The notes beneath the pieces are model-generated. The model saw only the letters and a program-made list of their open reading frames with translations. It had not been told where the DNA came from and ran no database searches. From Pseudoprimorskyibacter insulae (GTDB taxonomy: Bacteria; Pseudomonadota; Alphaproteobacteria; Rhodobacterales; Rhodobacteraceae), in the NCBI RefSeq assembly GCF_900302505.1, contig NZ_OMOJ01000002.1, positions 620,001-684,000 on the forward strand: a DNA stretch of 64,000 nt, given 5' to 3'. Each line of letters begins with the position of its first letter. Within the stretch, counting starts at the first letter, position 1. Positions 16,763 to 24,469 of the stretch are shown piece by piece. A program made the translations under genes and the position numbers.

Positions 16763-17644
16763 TCAATCGAGGCGGACTCCTTCGCGCTGCAATCTTTCGC
16801 GCAGCACGTCAATTTCGACCGTTAGATCGGCGTTGTTGTCCAACAAAAGCTTTTCAGTTTTCTGACCGAAGCTTTCCTCCAGATCCGTCAGCAGCATCAT
16901 GTAGTTGCTACGGGCAGTCAGATCTTGGGACCGGCTAAAGATATCGGCGAATTTGGCGGACGCATCACGCGCGCCCATCAAATAAACCCCTAGGTATTTC
17001 TTGGCCGCCGTCAGATCGCGCGGGTCTTCTTCGACAGTGCGGATCATTTCGCGTACTTTGACCTGAAACCGTTCGACCCGTGCTTCGACCTGACGGTCGC
17101 CAGCGCGGCGGATGGCGTCGGCCATTTCGGTCAGGTAACGCTCGGCCTCATCCACGACTTTGGCAACGCGGTCTTGCTGGAAGGTGTCAACGCCTTCCAT
17201 CCCTTTGTCTTTCATCGGATCAAGGCCAAAAGCCGCCAGTTGCAGGCCCGTTGCCGCCGCGCCAAAGATCACCGGCGCAATCAGGCCCGGATCGTTTTTC
17301 CAAGCGGCTACCGCAACGCCCAGCCCCGTCAGGACCGAGGCGGCAATCTTGCGCGGCATGGCCGGGCGACGCGCCACACGGCGTTCGTTGAACGCGGCCT
17401 CAGCCCGCAATCCTTCGCGCAGCAGCCACGCGCCCAAAACCAACAGCCCTGCGCCAACCAAGCCCGTTGCCAGCCCGATCGCGCCATCACTGATCGATGT
17501 GAAGGCCAGGATCACCGGCGGGACGAACAACACGTTCGACCGTGCGCCTGCGGGGTCAACCTTGGCGCCACGGAATGTAGATTGCTGGCCCGGTTTGGAG
17601 GTTTCGCCGCCCGGACTAAACTTACCGCCGAATCGTTGTGCCAT
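16763..17644 (-). CDS. XpaC-family membrane protein (5-bromo-4-chloroindolyl phosphate hydrolysis family)
   Basis: 293 residues. A basic, Gly-rich N-tail is followed by two hydrophobic pairs (VPPVILAFTS... and ASVLTGLGVAVAA...), then AAFGLDPM and a long cytoplasmic helical region ending VEIDVLRERLQREGVRLD. XpaC is the usual neighbour of TelA. The start MAQRFGG was preferred over an upstream TTG because a poly-G ribosome site precedes it. It begins two bases after the stop of a 29-residue membrane ORF. The name derives from a Bacillus phenotype; a true hydrolase activity is not implied. Confidence 0.8.
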   Translation of the reverse strand: MAQRFGGKFSPGGETSKPGQQSTFRGAKVDPAGARSNVLFVPPVILAFTSISDGAIGLATGLVGAGLLVLGAWLLREGLRAEAAFNERRVARRPAMPRKIAASVLTGLGVAVAAWKNDPGLIAPVIFGAAATGLQLAAFGLDPMKDKGMEGVDTFQQDRVAKVVDEAERYLTEMADAIRRAGDRQVEARVERFQVKVREMIRTVEEDPRDLTAAKKYLGVYLMGARDASAKFADIFSRSQDLTARSNYMMLLTDLEESFGQKTEKLLLDNNADLTVEIDVLRERLQREGVRLD

Positions 17645-17646
17645 GC

Positions 17647-17736
17647 TCAAAGCCCCCCAAGCCAACCGCTAGAGGCGCCAAACAACATGATCAGCAATAG
17701 AACATAGGCTATTTTCTGTAGGCCGGTTCCCGACAT
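17647..17736 (-). CDS. Predicted 29-residue single-pass membrane microprotein
   Basis: ATG to TGA, 29 residues: a short polar head (MSGTGLQK), one hydrophobic helix (IAYVLLLIMLFGA) and a Gly-rich tail (SSGWLGGL). A GGAG ribosome site lies four bases upstream. Its stop is two bases from the xpaC ATG, strongly suggesting coupled translation. Nothing else occupies this gap, and the hydrophobic helix is unlikely to arise by chance exactly between two cistrons. I do not recognise a named family. Expression is unproven. Confidence 0.6.
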   Translation of the reverse strand: MSGTGLQKIAYVLLLIMLFGASSGWLGGL

Positions 17737-17821
17737 TAAGCTCCACCCAAAACCCTCAAATCTGAGGTAAATCTAGGTGATGCGGCGCAATGCTGCTAGG
17801 GGGAACCGTTTGGTTTTCGTC

Positions 17822-18625
17822 TCAGGCGACCGATCTGCGCGTCATCTGATCGAACAGCTTGTCATTTCGGCTGTCGTCGCCTTCGTCGCGGGCTGTTGCT
17901 TCGCGGAAGGTGGCAACCATTTCTTCGGCCAGATCGCCAAGCGCGCGGATATAGCGGCGCTTGAAATCCGGGTCGGGATTTTCCTGATAGTCGATATAGA
18001 AGGTGTCGGTGGCCATGGCCGCCTGCGTGATCGTGTTGCGGATATCTTCCAACAACTCTTCTTGGACGGCCGGGTTGTTCTCGACGGTGTCCATGAACAC
18101 TTCGCGGAAGGCGACGGCATGGGTGGTCAGGTCGTCTTCGTCCAGCGTTTCGATGCGGCGAACGATGGCATTGAGAACGCGGTCGGCGGTTTCAATGAAC
18201 TTGGCCTCTTCCCCGGCAGACAGGGTGCGGGCGCGGGGGCGGGCATTGGGCGAATATTCGTCCAAACCAAAAGCCAGCAGGCACAGCCCGAAACCGACAA
18301 AGCCAATCGCGACGGCCATCAGGGCCGAATCGAATTTCATCAGGCCCAGCATCAGCAGGGCAACCGCCATAAGGCCCGATCCGATCATCTTGCGCGGCCA
18401 GTTGGCCACATCGTCCAGCGACTCGCCATTTTGGGCGCGGATGCCTTGGATCAGGAAATGGCCAGCCACCCAAATCACCGCAAAGATCAACGCCCCGGCC
18501 ACCATGCGGCCCGCGTCGCCGCTGACAAACCAGATCAACAGCGGCAGCGCCGCCAGCTTTAGCAGGTTGACGTTTTCAGGGGTACGGTTTGCACCGATAC
18601 GACCGATTTTGCCATGCATCGCCAT
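17822..18625 (-). CDS. Second XpaC-like membrane protein
   Basis: 267 residues. Architecture mirrors the XpaC protein downstream: basic N-tail, two hydrophobic pairs (LLKLAALPLLIWFVSG, MVAGALIFAVIWVAGHFLI, then IGSGLMAVALLMLGLM), LLAFGLDEY (compare LAAFGLDPM in the other copy), and an acidic helical cytoplasmic tail with AFREVFMDTVENNPA. The pair look like ancient paralogues that could form a heteromer. MAMHGKIGRIG was taken as start because it falls 8 bp after the preceding stop. Confidence 0.7.
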   Translation of the reverse strand: MAMHGKIGRIGANRTPENVNLLKLAALPLLIWFVSGDAGRMVAGALIFAVIWVAGHFLIQGIRAQNGESLDDVANWPRKMIGSGLMAVALLMLGLMKFDSALMAVAIGFVGFGLCLLAFGLDEYSPNARPRARTLSAGEEAKFIETADRVLNAIVRRIETLDEDDLTTHAVAFREVFMDTVENNPAVQEELLEDIRNTITQAAMATDTFYIDYQENPDPDFKRRYIRALGDLAEEMVATFREATARDEGDDSRNDKLFDQMTRRSVA

Positions 18626-18633
18626 TGGTCCGC

Positions 18634-18894
18634 TCACATGAAGGTCAGCCAAAAGATCAGGCACCACAGCGCCGACAGCGCCAGGTTCGACAAAGCTCGG
18701 TCAGGCGAGGCGAATTTGACGGCGGCCGTGACGGCGACGTCGTAGGTGTCCCGCAGGACAGCGCGCAAATTGCTGAAGATCAGCCAATAAGACGCAAGAA
18801 GAATCAAAAGTGCCAGAACCGAGATCATCATGATCCCGAAACTGACGTCCAAAACGGGCGGAAACGTGGCGCTTTGCGGGTATTGTGCTGACAC
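18634..18894 (-). CDS. Small two-helix membrane protein, first gene of the TelA/SPFH locus
   Basis: 86 residues with two hydrophobic segments, FGIMMISVLALLILLASYWLIF and ALSALWCLIFWLTFM, separated by a basic loop (NLRAVLRDTYDVAVTAAVKFA). No family recognised. It opens the minus-strand operon directly downstream of rluB (39-bp gap) and is 8 bp from the second XpaC gene, so it is probably an accessory subunit of the same membrane assembly. Confidence 0.65.
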   Translation of the reverse strand: MSAQYPQSATFPPVLDVSFGIMMISVLALLILLASYWLIFSNLRAVLRDTYDVAVTAAVKFASPDRALSNLALSALWCLIFWLTFM

Positions 18895-18933
18895 GGGCGC
18901 AAATGGCCGTAAATCTGCTAGCGTGTTGCGCGA

Positions 18934-19989
18934 TCAGGTCTTTTTGGTCCACGTGCGGGTTGTTTTGGGGCCGGGGCCGGTGGGCTTGGGGCCACGCCCC
19001 GGACCCTTGGGGCCTTGGCCGGGTTTGCCGCCGGTTGGGCGGCCCGCGCCCGGTTTGCCAAAGCTTGGCTTTGCCGCGCCGGGCTTGCCAGCACCGGGTT
19101 TGCCTGTGCCCGGTCGACCTGCGCCCGGTTTGCCAAAGTTCGGCTTTGCCGCGCCGGGTTTGCGGGTGCCGCGCAGCGACTGGCCGGGATCGTCGGCGCC
19201 TTTGGCGGCCGGTCCGCCCGGACGGCGGCGCGTCGGGGTTGGTTTATCGGACTTTGCGCCCTCAAGGCCCAACTGGTCCCGCATGATCTTGGAGCGCACC
19301 TCTTCGACCTCGCCGGTCTTTAGCTGGCCCAATTGGAACGGGCCATAGGACACGCGGATCAGGCGGTTCACCGTCAGGCCGATATCGGTCATGGCGCGGC
19401 GAATTTCGCGGTTTTTCCCTTCGCGCAGACCAACCGTCAGCCAAGCGTTGGCCCCCTGTTGGCGGTCTAGCGTGACGATCATCGGCTGAAAGGTCTGACC
19501 ATCCACGACGATTCCCTTGCGCAAGGGTTCCAGCGTTTCGTCGGAAGGGCGGCCATTGACGCGCACGCGGTAGCGGCGCAGCCAGCCGGTGCTGGGCAGT
19601 TCCAACTTGCGCTTGATCGCGCCGTCATTGGTCAGCAGCAACAGCCCTTCTGAATTCAGGTCAAGACGCCCAACGCTGAGGACGCGCGGCATATCTTCGG
19701 GCAATTTGTCAAAGATCGTCTCGCGGCCCTTTTCATCGCGGTCGGTGGTCACAAGGCCCACGGGCTTGTGGTACAGCCAAAGGCGCGCGCGCTCAGGCTC
19801 GGCGATGGGCTGGCCGTCGACGGCGATCTTATCGGCGTCGGTGACGTTCAGGGCCGGTGAATTGATGATCGCGCCATTGACCGACACGCGGCCTGCTTCG
19901 ATCATGCGTTCCGCATCGCGGCGGCTTGCGACGCCAGCGCGGGACAGGACTTTGGCGATGCGATCGCCCGGAGGGGTTTCGTTGCTCAT
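18934..19989 (-). CDS. rluB: 23S rRNA pseudouridine synthase RluB with Gly/Pro/Lys-rich tail
   Basis: 351 residues. An N-terminal S4 domain ([31 protein letters not shown]) is followed by the RsuA/RluB catalytic domain with [18 protein letters not shown] (catalytic Asp), [12 protein letters not shown] and [13 protein letters not shown]. The enzyme isomerises U2605 (E. coli numbering) in 23S rRNA. About the last 95 residues are a basic low-complexity tail of GKPGAG-type repeats that should bind RNA nonspecifically. The ATG at 19989 was chosen because the S4 domain begins just after it; the gene is divergent from tadA. Confidence 0.9.
   Translation of the reverse strand: MSNETPPGDRIAKVLSRAGVASRRDAERMIEAGRVSVNGAIINSPALNVTDADKIAVDGQPIAEPERARLWLYHKPVGLVTTDRDEKGRETIFDKLPEDMPRVLSVGRLDLNSEGLLLLTNDGAIKRKLELPSTGWLRRYRVRVNGRPSDETLEPLRKGIVVDGQTFQPMIVTLDRQQGANAWLTVGLREGKNREIRRAMTDIGLTVNRLIRVSYGPFQLGQLKTGEVEEVRSKIMRDQLGLEGAKSDKPTPTRRRPGGPAAKGADDPGQSLRGTRKPGAAKPNFGKPGAGRPGTGKPGAGKPGAAKPSFGKPGAGRPTGGKPGQGPKGPGRGPKPTGPGPKTTRTWTKKT
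18985..19165 (-). repeat. In-frame imperfect tandem repeats in the rluB tail
   Basis: Codes repeated GKPGAGRP / GKPGAAKP units. Two blocks, [15 protein letters not shown] and [15 protein letters not shown], are near-identical at DNA level about 70 bp apart, a substrate for slippage or unequal recombination. Confidence 0.7.
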
Positions 19990-19995
19990 ACACTG

Positions 19996-20010
19996 GCCAT
20001 ACTGTATGGC
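19996..20010. promoter_or_regulatory. Perfect palindrome in the rluB-tadA divergent gap
   Basis: GCCATA-CTG-TATGGC, a perfect 15-bp inverted repeat 7 bp before the rluB ATG and 43 bp before tadA. Its place suggests an operator or a short 5' UTR hairpin; the binding protein is unknown. Confidence 0.45.
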
Positions 20011-20052
20011 GCGGGTCTGGGCAATCGGGCGTTCGAGAGGCGCGAGAGGCAA

Positions 20053-20505
20053 ATGACATTTACCAGCTTCATGGATCACGCCTTGACCGAGGCGCAGGCC
20101 GCCGCCGACCGTGGCGAAGTTCCGGTGGGCGCAGTGATCGTCGATGCCGCTGGTGCAATTGTGGCCGCCGCTGGCAACCGAACGCGGGAACTCAATGATC
20201 CAACCGCCCATGCCGAGGTTCTGGCCATTCGCGCCGCCTGCGCCGCATTGGGGCAGGAACGGCTGACGGGCTATGACCTCTATGTCACGCTGGAACCCTG
20301 CCCGATGTGTGCCGCCGCCATTTCCAACGCGCGAATTCGGCGGCTGTACTATGGGGCATCAGATCCGAAAACGGGCGGTGTCGAACAGGGGGCGCGGGTG
20401 TTCAGCCATCCACAGTGCCACCATGCGCCCGAAGTCTATGAAGGCATCAATGCCCGCCCATCCGAAGAGATGTTGCGCCGGTTTTTCGCGGAGAAGCGCC
20501 AATGA
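20053..20505 (+). CDS. tadA: tRNA-specific adenosine deaminase TadA
   Basis: 150 residues. The zinc-site motifs of the cytidine deaminase fold are present: TAHAEVLAI (His ligand, catalytic Glu) and [10 protein letters not shown] (two Cys ligands). TadA converts A34 to inosine in tRNA-Arg(ACG), which is itself encoded at 3821. It overlaps the downstream pseudouridine synthase gene by four bases (ATGA), so the two RNA-modification genes are translationally coupled. Confidence 0.93.
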   Translation: MTFTSFMDHALTEAQAAADRGEVPVGAVIVDAAGAIVAAAGNRTRELNDPTAHAEVLAIRAACAALGQERLTGYDLYVTLEPCPMCAAAISNARIRRLYYGASDPKTGGVEQGARVFSHPQCHHAPEVYEGINARPSEEMLRRFFAEKRQ

Positions 20506-21080
20506 GCAAGATTTACCTGTTCAACAAGCCATTTGGCGTGTTGACCCAGTTCACCGACAAAGGACACGAAGGCGCAGAGCGCGAGACGCTGTCGAATTAT
20601 ATCAATATTCCAGATATTTATCCTGCGGGGCGTCTGGACCGGGATAGTGAAGGTCTGTTGGTGCTGACTGATGACGGCAAGTTGCAGGCGCGGATATCCA
20701 GCCCGAAATTCAAACAGCCCAAGACCTATCTGGTGCAGGTCGAAGGCACGCGGGATGAGGCGCAACTGGACCAGCTCCGCAAAGGCGTGACACTGAAAGA
20801 CGGCCCGACCCGGCCCGCACAGGTCGAGGCGATTGACCCGCCCGAGTTGTGGGAGCGTGACCCGCCGGTGCGGTTTCGCAAGACGGTGCCGGATGGGTGG
20901 CTGAAGATTACCATCACCGAAGGGCGCAACCGGCAAGTGCGGCGGATGTGCGCCCATGTGGGGCTGCCCTGTCTGCGACTGGTGCGTTGGTCTGTGGGGG
21001 CGTGGGATTTGCGGGGGATGCGTCTGGGTGAAGTGCGCGAGGCGCCGCTGTCGGACTTTTATCGCCCGCGCCGCCGGTGA
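20502..21080 (+). CDS. RsuA-family pseudouridine synthase, RluE-like
   Basis: 192 residues with no S4 domain, as in RluE. Motifs are YLFNKPFGVLTQF, YPAGRLDRDSEGLLVLTDDG (catalytic Asp), ITEGRNRQVRRMCAHVGLPCLRLVR and WDLRGMRLGEVR. RluE modifies U2457 in 23S rRNA. The absence of the S4 domain and the GRLDRDSEGL context favour RluE over RluF/RsuA. It is coupled to tadA by a four-base overlap. Confidence 0.85.
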   Translation: MSKIYLFNKPFGVLTQFTDKGHEGAERETLSNYINIPDIYPAGRLDRDSEGLLVLTDDGKLQARISSPKFKQPKTYLVQVEGTRDEAQLDQLRKGVTLKDGPTRPAQVEAIDPPELWERDPPVRFRKTVPDGWLKITITEGRNRQVRRMCAHVGLPCLRLVRWSVGAWDLRGMRLGEVREAPLSDFYRPRRR

Positions 21081-21144
21081 AATCGTAATCCAGCGGTGCG
21101 CCGCTAACGCGGCGCGCATGGGGTGCTTGGCCATTCGGCCAAGC

Positions 21145-21212
21145 GGGTGGGGGCGCTGCCCCCGGCTTCCTGCGGAAGCCCCCCCTGGCGGTATTTACCA
21201 AAGAGAAGAAGA
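21145..21212 (+). repeat. Dispersed Rhodobacterales intergenic repeat, copy A
   Basis: Holds the hairpin GGGGGCGCTGCCCCC (21149-21163), a second hairpin GGCTTCC-TGC-GGAAGCC, and the core GGCGGTATTTACCAAAGAG followed by AAGAAG. Related copies occur near 48285, 58405 and 59450 in this window. It lies between the convergent rluE-like and hemF genes and may double as their terminator. Confidence 0.7.
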
Positions 21213-21217
21213 GGCGG

Positions 21218-22111
21218 TCAGACCCATTTGGCCAAGGGCGGCAGGCTCATCAATACGGCATTGGCGTCATGGCCGGTTTCCAGCCCGAATTTGGTGCCGC
21301 GGTCGTAGACCAGATTGTATTCGGCATAGAGCCCGCGGTGGATCAACTGCGCGTCTTTGTCGGCTTCGGTGAAATCCTCAACCCGGCGCTTTTCAATCAA
21401 CGGCAGGAAGGCCGGTAGGAAGGCGCGGCCGATGTCTTGGGTCAGGGCAAAGTCGCGTTCCCAATCGCCTGAATTCTGATCGTCCATAAAGATGCCGCCG
21501 ACGCCCCGTGCCCGGTTGCGGTGCGGGATGTAGAAATATTCATCGGCCCATTCCTTGAGGCGCGGATATTCATCAGGCCCATGCGGGTCGAGATGCGCCT
21601 TTTGGGTGGCGTGGAAATGCGCGGTGTCTTCGGCAAATTCCAAGCAGGGGTTCAGGTCTGACCCACCGCCGAACCACCATGCGTGCGGGGTCCAGAACAT
21701 GCGGGTGTTCATATGAACCGCCGGGCATTTGGGGTTGCGCATATGGGCAACCAGACTGATGCCTGAGGCCCAGAAGCGTGGGTCGTCCTTCATGCCGGGG
21801 ATGCCTTTGCGCGCGGCCATGGCCATTTGCGCCCGTTCGCCCAAGGTGCCGTAGACGGTCGAGACATTGACGCCGACCTTTTCGAACACGCGGCCGCCGC
21901 GCATCACGCTCATCAAGCCGCCGCCCGCGTCGGATCCGTCGTCGCTTTGGCGTTTGGTGTCGGTAACCTCGAACCGGCCTGCCGCCATGTCCGCGAAGGG
22001 GCCAATGCTATGGCTGTCTTCTAGCGCTTCGAAGGCGGCAACGATCTGGTCGCGCAGGTCGCGGAACCATGCGCTGGCGCGGTCGCGTTCGGTCAGAAGC
22101 TCTTGGGTCAT
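21218..22111 (-). CDS. hemF: Aerobic (oxygen-dependent) coproporphyrinogen III oxidase
   Basis: 297 residues. Signatures include GGRVFEKVGVNVSTVYG, MNTRMFWTPHAWWFGGGSDLNP, YFYIPHRNRARGVGGIFMDD and the C-terminal LVYDRGTKFGLETG. The enzyme uses oxygen to decarboxylate coproporphyrinogen III to protoporphyrinogen IX. The oxygen-independent counterpart hemN is at 39522 under FnrL control, so the cell has both routes. MTQELLTERDRASAWF was chosen as start; upstream in-frame residues are not family-like. Confidence 0.95.
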   Translation of the reverse strand: MTQELLTERDRASAWFRDLRDQIVAAFEALEDSHSIGPFADMAAGRFEVTDTKRQSDDGSDAGGGLMSVMRGGRVFEKVGVNVSTVYGTLGERAQMAMAARKGIPGMKDDPRFWASGISLVAHMRNPKCPAVHMNTRMFWTPHAWWFGGGSDLNPCLEFAEDTAHFHATQKAHLDPHGPDEYPRLKEWADEYFYIPHRNRARGVGGIFMDDQNSGDWERDFALTQDIGRAFLPAFLPLIEKRRVEDFTEADKDAQLIHRGLYAEYNLVYDRGTKFGLETGHDANAVLMSLPPLAKWV

Positions 22112-22172
22112 GTCGGATCTCCGGTGGTTTGGAGCTTGGTAGCGGCTGATCGGGTGGGGGCGCAATGCGGCG

Positions 22173-22973
22173 CTAGTGCGCGGGGGCCGAGACCGGATCA
22201 ACCAGCGTGCGCCCGCCATCGACCGTCAGGATCTGGCCGGTGACAAAGCCCGCGCTTTCCGAGGCGAGGTATTGCACGGCTTCGGCCAGTTCCTGCGGGC
22301 CTGCGATGCGGCCCATCGGCGTGCGGCTGAGGATATCGTTTCGGAAGTCCGGCTTTTCCTTGAGGATGCCCTTCAGGCTGGCGGACATCACCGATCCGAA
22401 GGCCACGGCGTTCACGCGAATACGGTGCGGCGCGTAGGCCACCGCAAGCGAGCGGGTCATCTGATCGAGCGCGGCGGTCGAGATGGAGTAGCCCAGCAAA
22501 TCTGGGTGCGATCGGCGCGAGGCGATGGAGGACAGGTTGATGATCGAGCCGATTTGACCTTCGGTCTGGCCTTCGGCCTGTTTGATCATCCGTTTGGCCA
22601 CCATCTGCGACAGGCGCAGTGAGGTCAGCATGTTTTGCTGAAGCAGCGCCTCAACCGAGTTGTCGTCCAGATCCAGCGGATCGCTTGGCAGAATCTGACG
22701 ACTGCCATTGACCAGAATATCGACGCGGTCGAAGGCATCCAGCGTGGCCGACAGAAGGTTGGCGATGGTCAGCCGTTCCCGCAGATCACCGGCGAAATAG
22801 CGGATATGCCCGTCTTCCGGGGCATCGCCGATTTCGGCCTGTAGGCGGCTTTCGTCCATATCGGCAAACATGACATTCGCGCCGTGGTCGGTGAAATGAC
22901 GGGCAATGGCCAGACCGACGCCATTTGCGGCACCTGTGACAATTGCCGTTTTGCCTTCGATGGAAAAGGACAT
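22173..22973 (-). CDS. SDR-family oxidoreductase lacking the catalytic lysine
   Basis: 266 residues, classical short-chain dehydrogenase length. The NAD(P) motif TGAANGVGLA is intact. The usual NNAG is NGS, and the catalytic YxxxK is YSIST: Tyr is kept, Lys is Thr (codon ACC, read directly). The catalytic Ser (NLSS) and the C-terminal GFVTGQILTVDGGRT are normal. Loss of Lys should weaken oxidoreductase chemistry, so it may be a slow enzyme, a structural or regulatory SDR, or use another group. It lies 17 bp upstream of the methyltransferase gene, likely in an operon with it. Confidence 0.8.
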   Translation of the reverse strand: MSFSIEGKTAIVTGAANGVGLAIARHFTDHGANVMFADMDESRLQAEIGDAPEDGHIRYFAGDLRERLTIANLLSATLDAFDRVDILVNGSRQILPSDPLDLDDNSVEALLQQNMLTSLRLSQMVAKRMIKQAEGQTEGQIGSIINLSSIASRRSHPDLLGYSISTAALDQMTRSLAVAYAPHRIRVNAVAFGSVMSASLKGILKEKPDFRNDILSRTPMGRIAGPQELAEAVQYLASESAGFVTGQILTVDGGRTLVDPVSAPAH

Positions 22974-22990
22974 GCTTGGCTCCTTACGGC

Positions 22991-23983
22991 TTATCGCCGG
23001 GTGCGTTTGGGTTTGCTGGCCCGTAGGATTTTGAACTTCGATCCGCCGCCCAGATCCTCAACCACTCCGAACAGCGTTTCAAGCGTTGCCTCATAGGGCA
23101 AGTGGCGGTTGGCCACCATCCACAGTTGCCCGGTCGGTTTTAGGCAAGTTGCGGCATGGGTGATGAAGGCTTGGCCTAGGCCGGGATCCCCGCTGCGGCC
23201 CACGTGGAAGGGTGGGTTCATGACGATGGTGTCGGCCAATTGGCGGGCCTGCCATGTGGTGGCATCATCCCAGTGAAAGCGGACGCGGTCATCCGCGACA
23301 TTCAGCCGGGCGCAGGCCAGCGCATTGTGATCCACCTCAACCAGATCGACCGAGGTGACACCGTCACGTTTCAGCACTTCGGCGGTCAGATACCCCCAGC
23401 CGCCGCCTAGATCGGTCACATGCGGGCCAAGTTTGCTTGGAAGTGCCGCGACCAGCGCGGCAGAAGCCGGGTCAATGCCGTCGGCGGAAAACACGCCTTC
23501 GATGGTCATATAGCCGTCGCGGTTGGCCGTCGGTCCGGGGCTGGCCCAATCGTCAAAAACGGGCGCGGCGCGGAACCAGAAGACCTTGCCATGGGCCTTG
23601 GACTGGGTGCCGTCAATTTCGATGCGGGATTTGACGGCCTTTAGGATCGAATCCACGCCGTCGGTTTTTGCACCGTCCACGATGATCCAGCCGTCAGGCG
23701 CCAGCGCCGCAGCTTGATGGATCAAGGCATGGGCCAGCGCACGGGCGCGCGGGATCTGAACGATGCAGGCGGCGATATCGCCGTCAGGCGCGGTTTTCGT
23801 CGCAGCGTGGCTGCGGCCAAGGGCGCGATGAACCATCCAATTCGGAGAGATGATTTGCAGACGGTCCGCCGCAATCGCGGGTAGGCTGCCATCGGGGACA
23901 CCCCCGAAGACAGCGATTGTGCCGCTTTCGGGAAGGGGCACTGCGCCATGGCGCAGGCAATGGTTTATTCTGTCGAAGGTCAT
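22991..23983 (-). CDS. RsmC/RlmG-like class I rRNA methyltransferase
   Basis: 330 residues. The C-terminal MTS domain has the SAM motif VTDLGGGWGYLTAEVL and the N6/N2-amine methylation motif NPPFHVG. The N-terminal half is a degenerate Rossmann copy with IAVFGGVPDG and IVDGAKTDGVDSI, as in RsmC. RsmC makes m2G1207 in 16S rRNA; RlmG makes m2G1835 in 23S. Motifs do not decide between the two. MTFDRINH is the first usable ATG; the clpS stop is 28 bp upstream. Confidence 0.8.
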   Translation of the reverse strand: MTFDRINHCLRHGAVPLPESGTIAVFGGVPDGSLPAIAADRLQIISPNWMVHRALGRSHAATKTAPDGDIAACIVQIPRARALAHALIHQAAALAPDGWIIVDGAKTDGVDSILKAVKSRIEIDGTQSKAHGKVFWFRAAPVFDDWASPGPTANRDGYMTIEGVFSADGIDPASAALVAALPSKLGPHVTDLGGGWGYLTAEVLKRDGVTSVDLVEVDHNALACARLNVADDRVRFHWDDATTWQARQLADTIVMNPPFHVGRSGDPGLGQAFITHAATCLKPTGQLWMVANRHLPYEATLETLFGVVEDLGGGSKFKILRASKPKRTRR

Positions 23984-24011
23984 ATCACTCAGGGCCAGCG
24001 CGACGCGCGGG

Positions 24012-24374
24012 TTATTCCCGTTCCATCGTGCATTGCAGCGGATGCTGGTGGCGGCGGGCAAAATCCATCACCTGACCAACTTTGGTTTCGGCGATTTCAT
24101 GACTAAAGACGCCGACCACGGCGACGCCTTTCTTGTGTACGGTCAGCATGATTTCAAAGGCCTGCGCATGGGTCATGCCAAAGAACCGTTCAAGGACATG
24201 CACGACGAATTCCATCGGCGTGTAGTCATCGTTCAGCAGCATCACCTTATAAAGCGGCGGGCGTTTTGTTTTCGGCTTCGTCTCAACCACGACATCGGAT
24301 TGATTGCCGCCGTCAAACGGTGCGTCCGGCCCGCATGTCACCACGCGGTTTGGTCTGGGCAGTCGGTCAGTCAT
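24012..24374 (-). CDS. clpS: ATP-dependent Clp protease adaptor ClpS
   Basis: 120 residues. A variable N-tail is followed by [40 protein letters not shown] and [13 protein letters not shown], the N-end-rule substrate pocket of ClpS. It delivers proteins with bulky N-terminal residues to ClpAP. clpA is not adjacent. The ATG at 24374 was chosen over a longer in-frame reading because it gives the family's normal length. Divergent from the HAD hydrolase gene. Confidence 0.93.
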   Translation of the reverse strand: MTDRLPRPNRVVTCGPDAPFDGGNQSDVVVETKPKTKRPPLYKVMLLNDDYTPMEFVVHVLERFFGMTHAQAFEIMLTVHKKGVAVVGVFSHEIAETKVGQVMDFARRHQHPLQCTMERE

Positions 24375-24469
24375 GTGAGTCCAATCATGGATCGCTTGTT
24401 CTGCAGTAGCCCGTGTATATAACCTGTAAGGCCAGCGAGAAAAGAGGCAGGCAGGGGGCGATTTCAAGA

